Assembly: GCF_000172155.1 (NCBI RefSeq)
Contig: NZ_ABIZ01000001.1
Location: 3,133,105-3,197,104, forward strand
Direction: 5' to 3'
Source of the DNA: Verrucomicrobium spinosum DSM 4136 = JCM 18804
Lineage (GTDB): Bacteria; Verrucomicrobiota; Verrucomicrobiia; Verrucomicrobiales; Verrucomicrobiaceae
DNA: 64,000 bases
Shown here: positions 52,290-60,607 of the stretch, piece after piece
Numbering within the stretch: the stretch's first letter is position 1
Layout of the letters: each line of letters begins with the position of its first letter
Program-made: the position numbers and the translations under genes
Notes under the pieces: generated by a model
Told to the model about the DNA's origin: nothing
Database searches by the model: none
What the model saw: the letters and a program-made list of their open reading frames with translations, nothing else

Positions 52290-53363
52290 ATGAAAACCTG
52301 GCGCATTGCCGGCATCAATTTCGATCACTTCCACATGGGCGACCTGCTGCGGATGGTGCATGAGCATCCCTCGGCGGAGATTGTGGCCATCAGTGACGAG
52401 CAGCCTGAACGGCTCGTGGTGGCAACGCGCAATTTCGGGCTGGGTGAGGGACAGGTGTTCACTGACTATCGGGCGTGCCTGGAGCAGACCCGGCCGGACT
52501 TGGTGATTCTCTGCCCTGCGGCGTCCTGTCACGGCGAGTGGGTGGAGAAGGTGGCTCCGTATGGGGCCCACGTTATCATGGAGAAGCCTTACGCCGGAAC
52601 GCTGGCGGAGGCGGATGCCATGGCGAAGGCGATGGAGGCGTCGGGCAAGGAGCTGATCGTGAACTGGCCACTGGTGTGGTATGCGGGCCAGCAGACGGCC
52701 CATCGGCTGGTCCAAGAGGGCTTGATCGGCGAGGTGAGGGAGTTTCACCACCATGGTGGCAACCGCGGGCCGCTCTACCACGGTGCGGACAAGATCGACA
52801 AAGAACCCACCTCAGAGGAGAAGGCTGCCAGTTGGTTTTACAGCAAGTCGTTGGGTGGGGGATCGCTGCTGGACTACATGGGCTACGGCACCACCTTGGG
52901 CACATGGCATCTGGGTGGTCGGAAGCCAATCGAAGTGACCTGTACCTGGGATGAAACCCCGGGACTGGAGGTGGATGAGCATGCGGTGGCAGTGATCCGG
53001 TATGCCACAGGGCTGAGCAAGACGGAGACGCGCTGGGGGACCTTCACCGATCCGTGGACTCACCAGCCTCAACCCAAGTGCGGCTTTGTGCTGAAGGGCA
53101 CGGACGGGACGATCTCGTGTTATGACTACGAACCCACGCTCTTTGTGCAGACCCGGGAGCGTCCGGAAGGGTACGCGGTGCCTGTGGATGTGCTGAAGTC
53201 GCCCAATCGCAATCCGATTGAGCACGTGCTTCATCATCTGGAGACGGGGGCACCGCTGATCGGGCCGCTCACGCTGGAGATCTCCCGCATCGGTCAGCAG
53301 ATTGTGGATACCGCCTATCTGAGTGCGCAACAGAAGCGGACGTTGGCTTTGGTTGGCGGCTGA
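52290..53363 (+). CDS. Gfo/Idh/MocA family oxidoreductase
   Basis: Second member of the family in the window, 357 residues from ATG 52290 (MKTWRIAGINFDHFHMGDLL). The Rossmann glycine motif is atypical (GINFDHFHMG), but MEKPYAGTLAEADAMAKAM has the catalytic Lys region, and ASWFYSKSLGGGSLLDYMGYG is the central substrate region, with Asp and Gly-Gly in the usual place. It follows the MFS permease and probably oxidises or epimerises the imported sugar; the link is positional. The 96-bp repeat array begins right after the stop. Confidence 0.83.
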   Translation: MKTWRIAGINFDHFHMGDLLRMVHEHPSAEIVAISDEQPERLVVATRNFGLGEGQVFTDYRACLEQTRPDLVILCPAASCHGEWVEKVAPYGAHVIMEKPYAGTLAEADAMAKAMEASGKELIVNWPLVWYAGQQTAHRLVQEGLIGEVREFHHHGGNRGPLYHGADKIDKEPTSEEKAASWFYSKSLGGGSLLDYMGYGTTLGTWHLGGRKPIEVTCTWDETPGLEVDEHAVAVIRYATGLSKTETRWGTFTDPWTHQPQPKCGFVLKGTDGTISCYDYEPTLFVQTRERPEGYAVPVDVLKSPNRNPIEHVLHHLETGAPLIGPLTLEISRIGQQIVDTAYLSAQQKRTLALVGG

Positions 53364-53380
53364 GGATATCGGGAACCGGG

Positions 53381-53834
53381 AAGAGCCGGTCCCGGCTCTT
53401 GGGTGCGCTGAGTGGTGCGGGGGCAAGAACCGAGACGGTTCTTCTACCATGGATGATGGACGCTGCAGAGAGGGTAGAAGAGCCGTCCCGGCTCTTGGGT
53501 GCGCTGGGCGGTGCGGGGGCAAGAACCGAGACGGTTCTTTTACCATGGATGATGGACGCTGCAGAGAGGGTAGAAGAGCCGTCCCGGCTCTTGGGTGCGC
53601 TGGGTGGTGCGGGGGCAAGAACCGAGACGGTTCTTCTACCATGGTTGGTGTACTCCGCAGAGAGAGTAGAAGAGCCGTCCCGGCTCTTGGGTGCGCTGGG
53701 TGGTGCGGGGGCAAGAACCGAGACGGTTCTTCTACCATGGTTGGTGTACTCCGCAGAGAGAGTAGAAGAGCCGTCCCGGCTCTTGGGTGCGCTGGGTGGT
53801 GCGAGGGAAAGAACCGAGACGGTTCTTCTACCTT
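53381..53834. repeat. Tandem array of 96-bp repeats, five copies
   Basis: CCCGGCTCTTGGGTGCGCTG recurs at 53391, 53487, 53583, 53679 and 53775, a constant 96-bp spacing. Every unit contains two small hairpins, AGAGCCG-TCC-CGGCTCT and AAGAACCG-AGA-CGGTTCTT, which are themselves imperfect reverse complements of one another within a larger palindrome starting GGTAGAAGAGCCG and ending CGGTTCTTCTACC. Spacers differ between the first two units (GGATGATGGACGCTGCAG) and later ones (GGTTGGTGTACTCCGCAG). Because 96 is a multiple of three, long frames cross it on both strands; these are artefacts. It contributes the TAG stop of the nuclease gene at 53828-53830. Confidence 0.95.
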
Positions 53835-54847
53835 GGCTCTTCCGCCTCGCCCGGAGTCGCTTTGGCCTTCTTACGTGCGCGAGACGTTGCGGCACCGCGA
53901 TCAATCTTGATGACCAGCGGACGGTGGTCACTCGCGTCATAGAAGTTCGGCGGATCATACACGAATGACTCCGGCTTCTTGATGTCGCTCTGCAACGCCC
54001 GATTCACGAAGCAATAGTCGAGGCGCGAGTAGTGGTCGGCGGCATCCCAAAAGTGGGTCCATGTTTCGCCCCGGGAGTCGCGCAGCCTGACATCCATCAT
54101 GGAGACATCAGTGCCGGGGACACCTTCGATCTCGACAAGAGCGGCTTCGTGTTTGCTCTCGTTGAAGTCGCCGTAGGCGAGGAGTCGGGTGGCGGGCTCG
54201 GTCGTCAAAATAGACTCGATGTGCCGGCGCAGGAGATGGGCCTCGTTCCGGCGCATCAGCTTCTGATCCATGCCGGGGACCTCCCGCTGGGACTTGAAGT
54301 GGACTCCCAAGAAGCGCACCTCGAAGTTGGGTCTAAGAGCGACGGTAGCGTCCAGGATGCCCCGTTGCATGGGGAGAATCACGTCCCCGATGTGGTACTT
54401 CAGCTCTGATTGAGAGTTTCGAGAAGTGATGGGAAACCGGCTGAGGAGGGCCAGTCTGCGAGTGGGATCACCGCCATTTCCCATCTCCGAGTGCGGCAAA
54501 TCGATGTCGCGGACCTTGAGCCGTGCCTGTAGGTCCGCCAGATCTTCGGCGTCGCCAATCTCGCAGACGCCAAGAATATCGGGCTTAATCGTGGCGAGGA
54601 TCTCGATGAGCGGGGCGATTTCCTTGTCGGGCTTGAGAGCCTTCTCCTGGATTGCTCCATCCACGGAGCGGGGCATCTTCAGGTAGTTGCGCAGGTTGTA
54701 AGCGCAGAAGGTGACGATGCGGTTTCGCTCGTCGAACCCGGCAGACGTAGATTCTGCTTGGGAGTAAACCGGCAAGGTTGTGGTCGCGAACAACCACAAC
54801 CAGGCGCTCGCGAGAAACCACTGACTCCCAAAAAGAAACCGCTTCAT
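53828..54847 (-). CDS. Secreted endonuclease/exonuclease/phosphatase family protein
   Basis: EEP-superfamily phosphohydrolase, 339 residues, with a signal peptide (FLFGSQWFLASAWLWLFA, cleavage near VYSQA). Motifs: FCAYNLRNYL (Asn), LGVCEIGDAEDL (metal Glu), FLGVHFKSQREV (His), LLAYGDFNESKHE (Asp/Asn), YCFVNRAL and DASDHRPLVIKI (catalytic Asp-His). Substrate may be nucleic acid, a sphingomyelin-like lipid or inositol phosphates; not decidable. Its start codon lies inside the hairpin that ends tatA, and its stop in the 96-bp array. C-terminal tail is basic then Glu/Pro-rich. Confidence 0.85.
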   Translation of the reverse strand: MKRFLFGSQWFLASAWLWLFATTTLPVYSQAESTSAGFDERNRIVTFCAYNLRNYLKMPRSVDGAIQEKALKPDKEIAPLIEILATIKPDILGVCEIGDAEDLADLQARLKVRDIDLPHSEMGNGGDPTRRLALLSRFPITSRNSQSELKYHIGDVILPMQRGILDATVALRPNFEVRFLGVHFKSQREVPGMDQKLMRRNEAHLLRRHIESILTTEPATRLLAYGDFNESKHEAALVEIEGVPGTDVSMMDVRLRDSRGETWTHFWDAADHYSRLDYCFVNRALQSDIKKPESFVYDPPNFYDASDHRPLVIKIDRGAATSRARKKAKATPGEAEEPR

Positions 54848-54871
54848 GCTGCGCGAGGCAACATGAAGCGG
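54829..54871 (-). terminator. Terminator-like hairpin containing the nuclease start codon
   Basis: CCGCTTCATG and CATGAAGCGG form a perfect 10-bp stem with a 13-base loop in the minus-strand transcript, followed by TTTCTTTTT. It lies about 36 bp past the tatA stop. The 3' arm carries the ATG at 54847 and the T-run encodes the first residues (MKRFLF) of the nuclease, so it could attenuate transcription or hide the start. Confidence 0.7.
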
Positions 54872-54906
54872 TGACGAATGGCAAGTAAACTTCAGCGAAT
54901 GGAGAC

Positions 54907-55164
54907 TCAGACTTCCGTCGTGGTCGGAATTCGCTTCTGTTCAGGCTCCTTGGTAGGTGCGGGAGAATTGACGACGTCGTCTTGGGCGCGGGTAAGTTCG
55001 TGTTCGAACTCCTCACGCGCCTTCTTGAATTCACCCATGCTCTTGCCGAGGCTGCGGGCAAACGTAGGAAGTTTCTTGGCACCGAAAAGCACGAGAACCA
55101 AGACGGCGATAATAACCATCTCCCAGGTGCCGAGGGGGCCAATTGCGAGGAAGGGACTGCTCAT
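54907..55164 (-). CDS. tatA: Twin-arginine translocase TatA/E family subunit
   Basis: Small Tat pore subunit, 85 residues from ATG 55164 (MSSPFLAIGPLGTWEMVIIA). A short membrane helix (EMVIIAVLVLVLFGAKKLP) is followed by the conserved FG hinge and an amphipathic helix (FARSLGKSMGEFKKAREEFE), then a polar tail rich in Pro/Thr. The Glu in the membrane helix start and FGxKKLP are characteristic of TatA rather than TatB. No tatC is in the window. Confidence 0.9.
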   Translation of the reverse strand: MSSPFLAIGPLGTWEMVIIAVLVLVLFGAKKLPTFARSLGKSMGEFKKAREEFEHELTRAQDDVVNSPAPTKEPEQKRIPTTTEV

Positions 55165-55347
55165 TGGATTTAACATAGGGGAGAAACGTGGTGCTGCAAT
55201 GGGAACTTTCAGAGGTGAACAGCCGTTCATTGTGCGGGAATCCGCATCCAATAGGGGCCATCGTTTGATTTGACCAGGTGATAAAAACTTGGTTGAACCG
55301 TTGCAGGCGTAATCTGAGTAAGGGGCTTGCCTATTGGAACCCTACCA

Positions 55348-56322
55348 TCAGAACTTGAGGATGATTTTCCCGTTTCGTCCGCCCTCCAAGGCGTGGGTTA
55401 TCGCCTGCTGGAAGTCGGCCACCGGGTAGATCGTATCCACTGGGAGTTTGATGATGCCTTTCCGCATCAGGTCGGCCAGGGGCTGCAAAACTGTGCGGAT
55501 CTCGTGGTGCGGGGCCTCGTCGAGCCAGCGGCTCAGCCAGTAGCCGCGAATTTCCAAGTCCTTGAAAATCAGGTATTTGTTGGGAATTTTAAGGCTCCGG
55601 CGACTCATGGCACCGTAGGTGACCAGGGTTCCTTTGGGGGCGAGAATCTCCATCAGTCGCAGGGCGCTGTCGCCACCCACGGCGTTTAGGGCCAGACGGA
55701 GAGGGTGCGGCCCCACTAGGGCTTGGGCTTGGGCGACCCCGGTTTCGTTGTCGAGCACCACCACATCTCCTCCCAGTTCGGTGAGTTCTGCCACCAGTTC
55801 GGGTCGGCGGACGAAATTGACGGTTTTCAGCCCCAGATGCCGGGCGATCTGAATGACGGCGGTGCCGACACCGGAGTTGGCGGCGTTCTGCACCACGAAG
55901 TCGCCCAAGTCGAGCTCGCGAAAGTTGTGGATCATCTGCCACGCAGTGGTGGGATTGACTCGGAGCATGGACGCTTGGGCCAGATCAATGTCCTCCGGAA
56001 GCTTCGCATATCGGTTCTCAGCCGCCACCACATACTGGGACCAGCAGCCCAACGGATGCAGAGCAATGACCAGATCCCCTACGGCGAGGGACTCGACCTC
56101 GTCACCGATTGCCTCGACCCGACCACAGCCCTCGTTGCCGGGCACCGCAGGGAAGGTGGGCTGGCGGCCGTAGGTGCCCTCGATGTAGTTCAAGTCGGCC
56201 GGATTGATGGGCGCATAGAGCATGCGCACTCGCACTTCATGACGCTCCGGTACGGGCGGTTCGAAGGACTCCAGGCGTAGAACTTCCGTGGGCTTGCCAG
56301 ATTCGTGAAAACAGAGACGCAT
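55348..56322 (-). CDS. MDR-superfamily enoyl reductase/quinone oxidoreductase
   Basis: Medium-chain dehydrogenase/reductase without zinc ligands, 324 residues from ATG 56322. Features: PINPADLNYIEGTYGRQPTFPAVPGNEGCGRV, catalytic-domain Tyr in INPADLNYIEG, and nucleotide motif NAANSGVGTAVIQIARHLG. The pattern matches 2-enoyl thioester reductases (MECR/Etr1 type), which reduce trans-2-enoyl-ACP/CoA with NADPH; a quinone oxidoreductase is the alternative. It is monocistronic beside a decayed toxin-antitoxin locus. Confidence 0.83.
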   Translation of the reverse strand: MRLCFHESGKPTEVLRLESFEPPVPERHEVRVRMLYAPINPADLNYIEGTYGRQPTFPAVPGNEGCGRVEAIGDEVESLAVGDLVIALHPLGCWSQYVVAAENRYAKLPEDIDLAQASMLRVNPTTAWQMIHNFRELDLGDFVVQNAANSGVGTAVIQIARHLGLKTVNFVRRPELVAELTELGGDVVVLDNETGVAQAQALVGPHPLRLALNAVGGDSALRLMEILAPKGTLVTYGAMSRRSLKIPNKYLIFKDLEIRGYWLSRWLDEAPHHEIRTVLQPLADLMRKGIIKLPVDTIYPVADFQQAITHALEGGRNGKIILKF

Positions 56323-56407
56323 GACAGAAAAGATACGGGGTCGAAGGACCGACGAAAAGACTTCGCGTAAAGAATCTGCGATGGATCTGTTGGGTGCGAG
56401 AAGTGCC

Positions 56408-56610
56408 TTAAAGAAAGGCCTTCACGGCACCCGATATGGCTAGTTTGACATCGTTCCGAGAACGAGGCGCAAGCGATTCCGGATCGGGATCATCTTCAGC
56501 ATCGTCGAACTACACGAGGCTTCTGAGCGCTATCATGGAATCGGGATCGATTGACACCCGGTGGCCCAGACGCAGAGCCAATGCGTTACCCTAAGCGAGA
56601 CCAAAGGCGG
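56408..56610 (-). pseudogene. Remnant of an AbiEii-type nucleotidyltransferase toxin
   Basis: On the minus strand a fragment GNALALRLGHRVSIDPDSM matches the N-terminal nucleotidyltransferase motif of AbiEii/DUF1814 toxins (normally GGTALALQLGHR-SVDFD). It is followed in the same frame by a TAG stop and then FDDAEDDPDPESLAPRS and NDVKLAISGAVKAFL ending at a TAA, which resembles the C-terminal end of the same family (YFDDAE-DP-P). The middle, well over one hundred residues, is gone. An additional TAG precedes the first fragment. Together these show a decayed toxin gene with an internal deletion. The family match is from pattern recognition. Confidence 0.65.
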
Positions 56611-56637
56611 AATACTTCGGTGATGAGCAAATCTGGA

Positions 56638-56976
56638 TCAGGAGGTCCAGGGTGCTGGCGGGAAGGGCTTCGCGGTGAAACATCTAAAGTCTGTTGGCTG
56701 CAAACCAAAAACAACGCAACGCGATCGCATGCTGTTTTGGCTGAGGTTTCGCAAGCTGGTCACGACTTTGCGAAGAGCGTCGTCCCCGTAGAAGGTTCTC
56801 ATGCGGTGCCAGGCGTGGAGGCCTCCATACTCCAGCACTCGCTCCACGATGCAGCGCGCGTGTTTTTCAGGATGAAGCGCAGCAGGGTCAGTGTCCCAAA
56901 AGAGGGCTTCGGATCATCCCAACGGAGCCATGCGCTGGATTACTTCCTGACTTTCAGATTTCGAACTGGGCATCAT
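56638..56976 (-). pseudogene. Broken DUF6922-like antitoxin gene
   Basis: Starting from ATG 56976 the frame gives MMPSSKSESQEVIQRMAPLG, a TGA at 56914-56916, then continues as ALFWDTDPAALHPEKHARC, IVERVLEYGGLHAWHRMRTF, YGDDALRKVV, and ends FRCFTAKPFPPAPW. This resembles the DUF6922 family (FWD-DP, RVLEYG, FRC motifs), typical partners encoded directly upstream of AbiEii-type toxins, as here. The alternative frame around the TGA reads RWDD, suggesting compensating indels rather than a single substitution. It lies 27 bp upstream of the toxin remnant on the same strand. Confidence 0.65.
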
Positions 56977-57044
56977 GGCGGGAGCTCGCATGATCTTGAA
57001 GGATGTGTACGGCTGTGGCCCGGCTAAAGCTCCCAATCGATTCT

Positions 57045-58046
57045 TCAGGGACTGTGCGCGGTGGCGGTTTCCAGGGCAAACACCTCGTTGGTCCAGCCCC
57101 AATCGGGGGACGCGGGGACTCCCAGATAGAAAAAGAGGGTGGGGGCGATGGCGGTCTGTCCTAGCGGGGTATCTACCACCCGGTTCCGGGCGATGCCGGG
57201 GCCATGGGCAATAATGGGGATGGTGCGTTCTTCCGGGCTCTGGCCGCCGTGCTTCTTGCCGATGCCGCCGTGGTCGGTGGTGACGAGGACGAGCCACTTC
57301 TGATCGTTCGCTCCTGGAGACCGTTTTAATGCCTCCAGAATTTCGCCCACATGCTCGTCCACTTTATGGATGGCGGTCATGTACACCGGGTTTTCTGTGT
57401 TGAATCCCGTGGCATGGCCCGCACCGTCTGCTTGATCAAAATGGACGACCAGGACATCTGGGGTGGTGGTTTCGAGGTAGCTCAGGGTCTTGTTCTTGAT
57501 GTCGAGATCGCGATCCGGGTACTTGATGCCCACGCCGCGGTCATGGGCGTCAAAAGCCTCGGGCTGGGCCGCTACGAGGTAGCTTTCAATCCAGCCCCAT
57601 GCGGAAAAAGAGGCAATGCTCGCCTGTGGGACGGCTTTCTTGAGCCGGTTGGCGAAGTGAGGAGCCCGGTCGAGTTGATAGGAGCCGCGCACGTCGGGCT
57701 GGTTCAAAAGAGGGGTGGCGTTGCCGTCCACATTGTGCCGATCCATCCAAACTCCGGTGAAAAGGCTGGTCCAACCGGGACCACTGATCGTGGGTTGCTG
57801 GGTGGGTTGGCCCAGCCCGCCGCCGGCGTACGCGTTCCATGTGATCGTTCCTCCCTCCGCGAGGGCTTTAAGATTCGGAGCAAGGCCGCGGGCCATCGCC
57901 TGCTGCAAGGCGTCTGAGCGCAGTCCATCGATACCGATTAGCAAAACATGTTTGTCTGAGAAGGCGGACCGCGGCTTGGTGCCGGAGGTCGCCATCAGGG
58001 TGGCTAACGCAGCGAAGAGGGGCAGGAGGGGGAGCCAGAGCTTCAT
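57045..58046 (-). CDS. Alkaline phosphatase superfamily phosphodiesterase
   Basis: Exported metal-dependent phosphohydrolase of the type I phosphodiesterase/nucleotide pyrophosphatase group, 333 residues, with a signal peptide (LWLPLLPLFAALATLMATSG). Metal-binding residues: LLIGIDGLRSDAL (Asp), nucleophile Thr in SGPGWTSLFTGVW, HFDQADGAGHATG (Asp-His), and VTTDHGGIGKKHGG (Asp-His-His). Phosphonoacetate hydrolases share this fold. It is followed upstream on the same strand by the TIGR03364 oxidase gene (17 bp gap), suggesting a joint role in releasing phosphate from phosphonates or esters. Confidence 0.85.
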   Translation of the reverse strand: MKLWLPLLPLFAALATLMATSGTKPRSAFSDKHVLLIGIDGLRSDALQQAMARGLAPNLKALAEGGTITWNAYAGGGLGQPTQQPTISGPGWTSLFTGVWMDRHNVDGNATPLLNQPDVRGSYQLDRAPHFANRLKKAVPQASIASFSAWGWIESYLVAAQPEAFDAHDRGVGIKYPDRDLDIKNKTLSYLETTTPDVLVVHFDQADGAGHATGFNTENPVYMTAIHKVDEHVGEILEALKRSPGANDQKWLVLVTTDHGGIGKKHGGQSPEERTIPIIAHGPGIARNRVVDTPLGQTAIAPTLFFYLGVPASPDWGWTNEVFALETATAHSP

Positions 58047-58062
58047 GTGAGGAAACGGGGTT

Positions 58063-59220
58063 TCATGAAATAATGCAGGCGCCGGCTTCCAACCAGTTGG
58101 AGACGGTGCGCTCGGCCAGGCCCCAGGACAACGTCATGCCCAGCCCGCCCATGGCGGTGACCATGGTGACTCGTTCACGGGGCTGTAGCACCACCTGCGT
58201 CTGGCCTATGGTGCTCTTGAGATAGACTCCGTGCCATCGTGAGTCGATCCGATAGGATGGCAGCCGGGTGAAGGTGGCGAGATAGCCCAGCACGAGGTCG
58301 TTGACCCGGCTCCAGTTATCCGGGGTGAAGTCCGGGCCGTACTCATGGGAGTCACCCAGAGTGATCGTGCCGTCCGCGTGTTGCGCGGCAATGACATGCA
58401 CTCCCCACTGGTGATGCTCTGGCATGGCATCGTGCAGGACTGACTGCAGGTTGGCGATGCTGGGGCAGTCCTGGAAGGCGGGATAGTGGGCGAGAGTGAG
58501 ATCACTGACCATGATGGCCCCAAGGCGCTGGTTGACCGGACTGGTGCGCATCATCTGCAACTGGCAGCGGCGGATGTGGGACTCTGCCAGTTCCTTGGGG
58601 AAGAGAATCTGCATCTCCTCTCCGGCCGCGATCACACACTGGTCAAAAGGCAGCATCCGACCGTCCGCCAGTTCCACCGCGTCATCGTGCACCTTGATGG
58701 CACAGGCTCGATTCAGGAAATTGACCCCCAGGCTTTTCAGGTGGGCCACCAGAGCGGTGAGCGCGGTCGCGGACTGGATGCAAAGCTCATGGGGGCTGAA
58801 AAGTGCACCCTGTAGCCCCTCGGGGTTTGCCAGGGGATGCCGCTTGATCGTCTCTTCAGGCGACAACAGCTCAAACCCTTCCGCAGCCGAGTCCGGGAGT
58901 GCGGCAAATTCCTGCAGCACAGACCAGGCCTCGTTTCGGTAGGCGAGACTAAGGGAGCCGCAGGCGTCCGCAATAAAGCCTGCGTCGCGGGCCAGTTCCT
59001 TCCATCGCTGCACCCCGCGGAGCGCTTGCGTGCGTTCTTTGCCAAAAGACAATCCCACCGGCCAGATGGTGCCGAAGTTGCGAATGGAGGCTCCCAAGGG
59101 ACGGCTGTTGCGCTCTACCAGGGTGACAGTGCAACCGGCCTCCAGAGCGGTGAGGGCATGGGTGAGGCCGATGATGCCGCTCCCGACGATGACGACACGT
59201 TCTGAATGGAGATTCTGCAT
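58063..59220 (-). CDS. TIGR03364-type FAD-dependent oxidoreductase
   Basis: DAO-superfamily amine oxidase, 385 residues from ATG 59220 (MQNLHSERVVIVGSGIIGLT with the FAD dinucleotide motif GSGIIG and acidic end LVERN). Further family features: GASIRNFGTIWPVG, CVIAAGEE and the C-terminal VTAMGGLGMTLSWGLAE. TIGR03364 members are associated with phosphonatase-like hydrolases and are proposed to deaminate aminophosphonates; recognition is from overall pattern. It forms an operon with the phosphodiesterase downstream and is divergent from the DUF5690 transporter (about 76 bp between starts). Confidence 0.82.
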   Translation of the reverse strand: MQNLHSERVVIVGSGIIGLTHALTALEAGCTVTLVERNSRPLGASIRNFGTIWPVGLSFGKERTQALRGVQRWKELARDAGFIADACGSLSLAYRNEAWSVLQEFAALPDSAAEGFELLSPEETIKRHPLANPEGLQGALFSPHELCIQSATALTALVAHLKSLGVNFLNRACAIKVHDDAVELADGRMLPFDQCVIAAGEEMQILFPKELAESHIRRCQLQMMRTSPVNQRLGAIMVSDLTLAHYPAFQDCPSIANLQSVLHDAMPEHHQWGVHVIAAQHADGTITLGDSHEYGPDFTPDNWSRVNDLVLGYLATFTRLPSYRIDSRWHGVYLKSTIGQTQVVLQPRERVTMVTAMGGLGMTLSWGLAERTVSNWLEAGACIIS

Positions 59221-59296
59221 GGCTGGCGAATTTGCGCAGGCTGATCGTGAAAGTGCGCGGTGCGGCACGTTCCTTCTCCGCGCAGGATGCGACAAG

Positions 59297-60586
59297 ATGC
59301 AACTTCGCCAGCCAGAGATGCAAAATGGAGAAACTGTCCAGCAGCCCCGGACTGGACTGGTGACGCTGGCGGCAGCGACGGCGGCCTTTGCCACTTACAC
59401 CTCCATGTATGCCTTCCGACGCCCTTTTACCGTGGCGACCTATGAGGATCTCACCCTCTGGGGTGCCGACTACAAGAGTGTGGCGGTGGCGGTGCAGATT
59501 CTGGGGTACATGATGTCGAAGTTCGTCGGCATCAAGGTGGTGTCTGAGACGCCTGCGGCCCGCCGGGTGACCATGATCTTGGGTCTGATCGGCATTTCGG
59601 CCTTTGGGTTGCTGGTGTTTGCTGTGCTGCCTGCTCCGTGGAACGTGGTGGGCCTGCTTGTGAACGGGCTGCCACTCGGGATGATTTGGGGCTTGGTATT
59701 TGGCTTTTTGGAAGGGCGGCGTGTGACAGAGTTTCTGGGGCTTGGCATGAGTTTAAGCGTCATTTTTGCTTCCGGATGGGTGAAGAGTGCCGGTGGCTGG
59801 CTGCTTCGTTTTGGGGTGCCGGAGTTTTGGATGCCGCTGGTCACCGGGCTGCTCTTCGTGCCTTTGCTCCTGGTGGCAGCGGCGGTATTGGGGCGAATGC
59901 CGCCCCCCGACGCTGCTGATCAAGCCGCGAGGATGGCGCGGCATCCGATGGACAAGCGGGCAAGGCGCGAGTTTCTGCGGCGTTGGTGGCCAGGGATTGT
60001 GTGCTTCACCGGCGCCTACCTGTGCCTCATGACCTATCGTGATGTGCGCGACACATTCATGGCGGAGGTGCTGAAGGAGCAGGGCTATCGCGGAGATCCA
60101 GGGGTGTTTTCTGGATTGGAGACCATTGTTGGCTGCCTGGTCATCGTGTCGCTCTTCTGGCTGCGATGGGTGCAGGACAACCGGAAGGCGCTGATTGCCA
60201 ATGCAATGTTGATTGTTGCTGGCCCCGTGATTGCGGCAGTGGGGACATGGCTATTCCAGCAGGGACTTCTGGGGCCCCAGGCCTGGTTGGTGGCCACGGG
60301 ATTCGGCACCTACCTGGCCTTTGTACCCTTTCAGAGCTTGATGTATGACCGGCTTCTGGCGGTGTTGCGGCATGCTGGCACGGCCGCGTTTCTGATCAGC
60401 ATTGGGGACGCGTTTGGGTACTTGAGCACCGTCGCGATCTATCTGAGCCGGTTCGTGGAAGAGTGGCGGATGCCCTGGTCCCTGATGCTGATGGAGGGGA
60501 GCTATGTGCAGGCGGTCCTGGTGGCAGTGCTCACCGTGGCAGGTGCCTGTTACTTCCTGAAACCAAGGGCGCGTCGTGAGCAATGA
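59297..60586 (+). CDS. DUF5690 family membrane transporter
   Basis: MFS-like membrane protein of about 429 residues and 12 helices. Start ATG 59297 or 59318; both precede the first helix. The family signature is TYTSMYAFRRPFTVATYE at the end of helix 1, reminiscent of organophosphate:phosphate antiporters (GlpT-like YxxYYxxR). LVFGFLEGRRVTEFLGLGMS and FTGAYLCLMTYRDVRDTF follow. DUF5690 genes commonly neighbour TIGR03364 oxidases in Bacteroidetes, in line with uptake of the same substrate. Divergent from the oxidase gene, convergent with the AraC regulator. Confidence 0.8.
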   Translation: MQLRQPEMQNGETVQQPRTGLVTLAAATAAFATYTSMYAFRRPFTVATYEDLTLWGADYKSVAVAVQILGYMMSKFVGIKVVSETPAARRVTMILGLIGISAFGLLVFAVLPAPWNVVGLLVNGLPLGMIWGLVFGFLEGRRVTEFLGLGMSLSVIFASGWVKSAGGWLLRFGVPEFWMPLVTGLLFVPLLLVAAAVLGRMPPPDAADQAARMARHPMDKRARREFLRRWWPGIVCFTGAYLCLMTYRDVRDTFMAEVLKEQGYRGDPGVFSGLETIVGCLVIVSLFWLRWVQDNRKALIANAMLIVAGPVIAAVGTWLFQQGLLGPQAWLVATGFGTYLAFVPFQSLMYDRLLAVLRHAGTAAFLISIGDAFGYLSTVAIYLSRFVEEWRMPWSLMLMEGSYVQAVLVAVLTVAGACYFLKPRARREQ

Positions 60587-60607
60587 AAGACAGGAAACAG
60601 CTCCTGG

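Noticed and set aside
53269-53958. Long frames on both strands through the 96-bp repeats, looking like repeat proteins
   Set aside because: The repeat period is a multiple of three, so frames stay open by arithmetic; both strands and several frames are open, and the units are nested palindromes.
56551-57027. 158-codon plus-strand frame in the gap before the phosphodiesterase
   Set aside because: It is antisense to the DUF6922/AbiEii remnants, which explain this stretch better.
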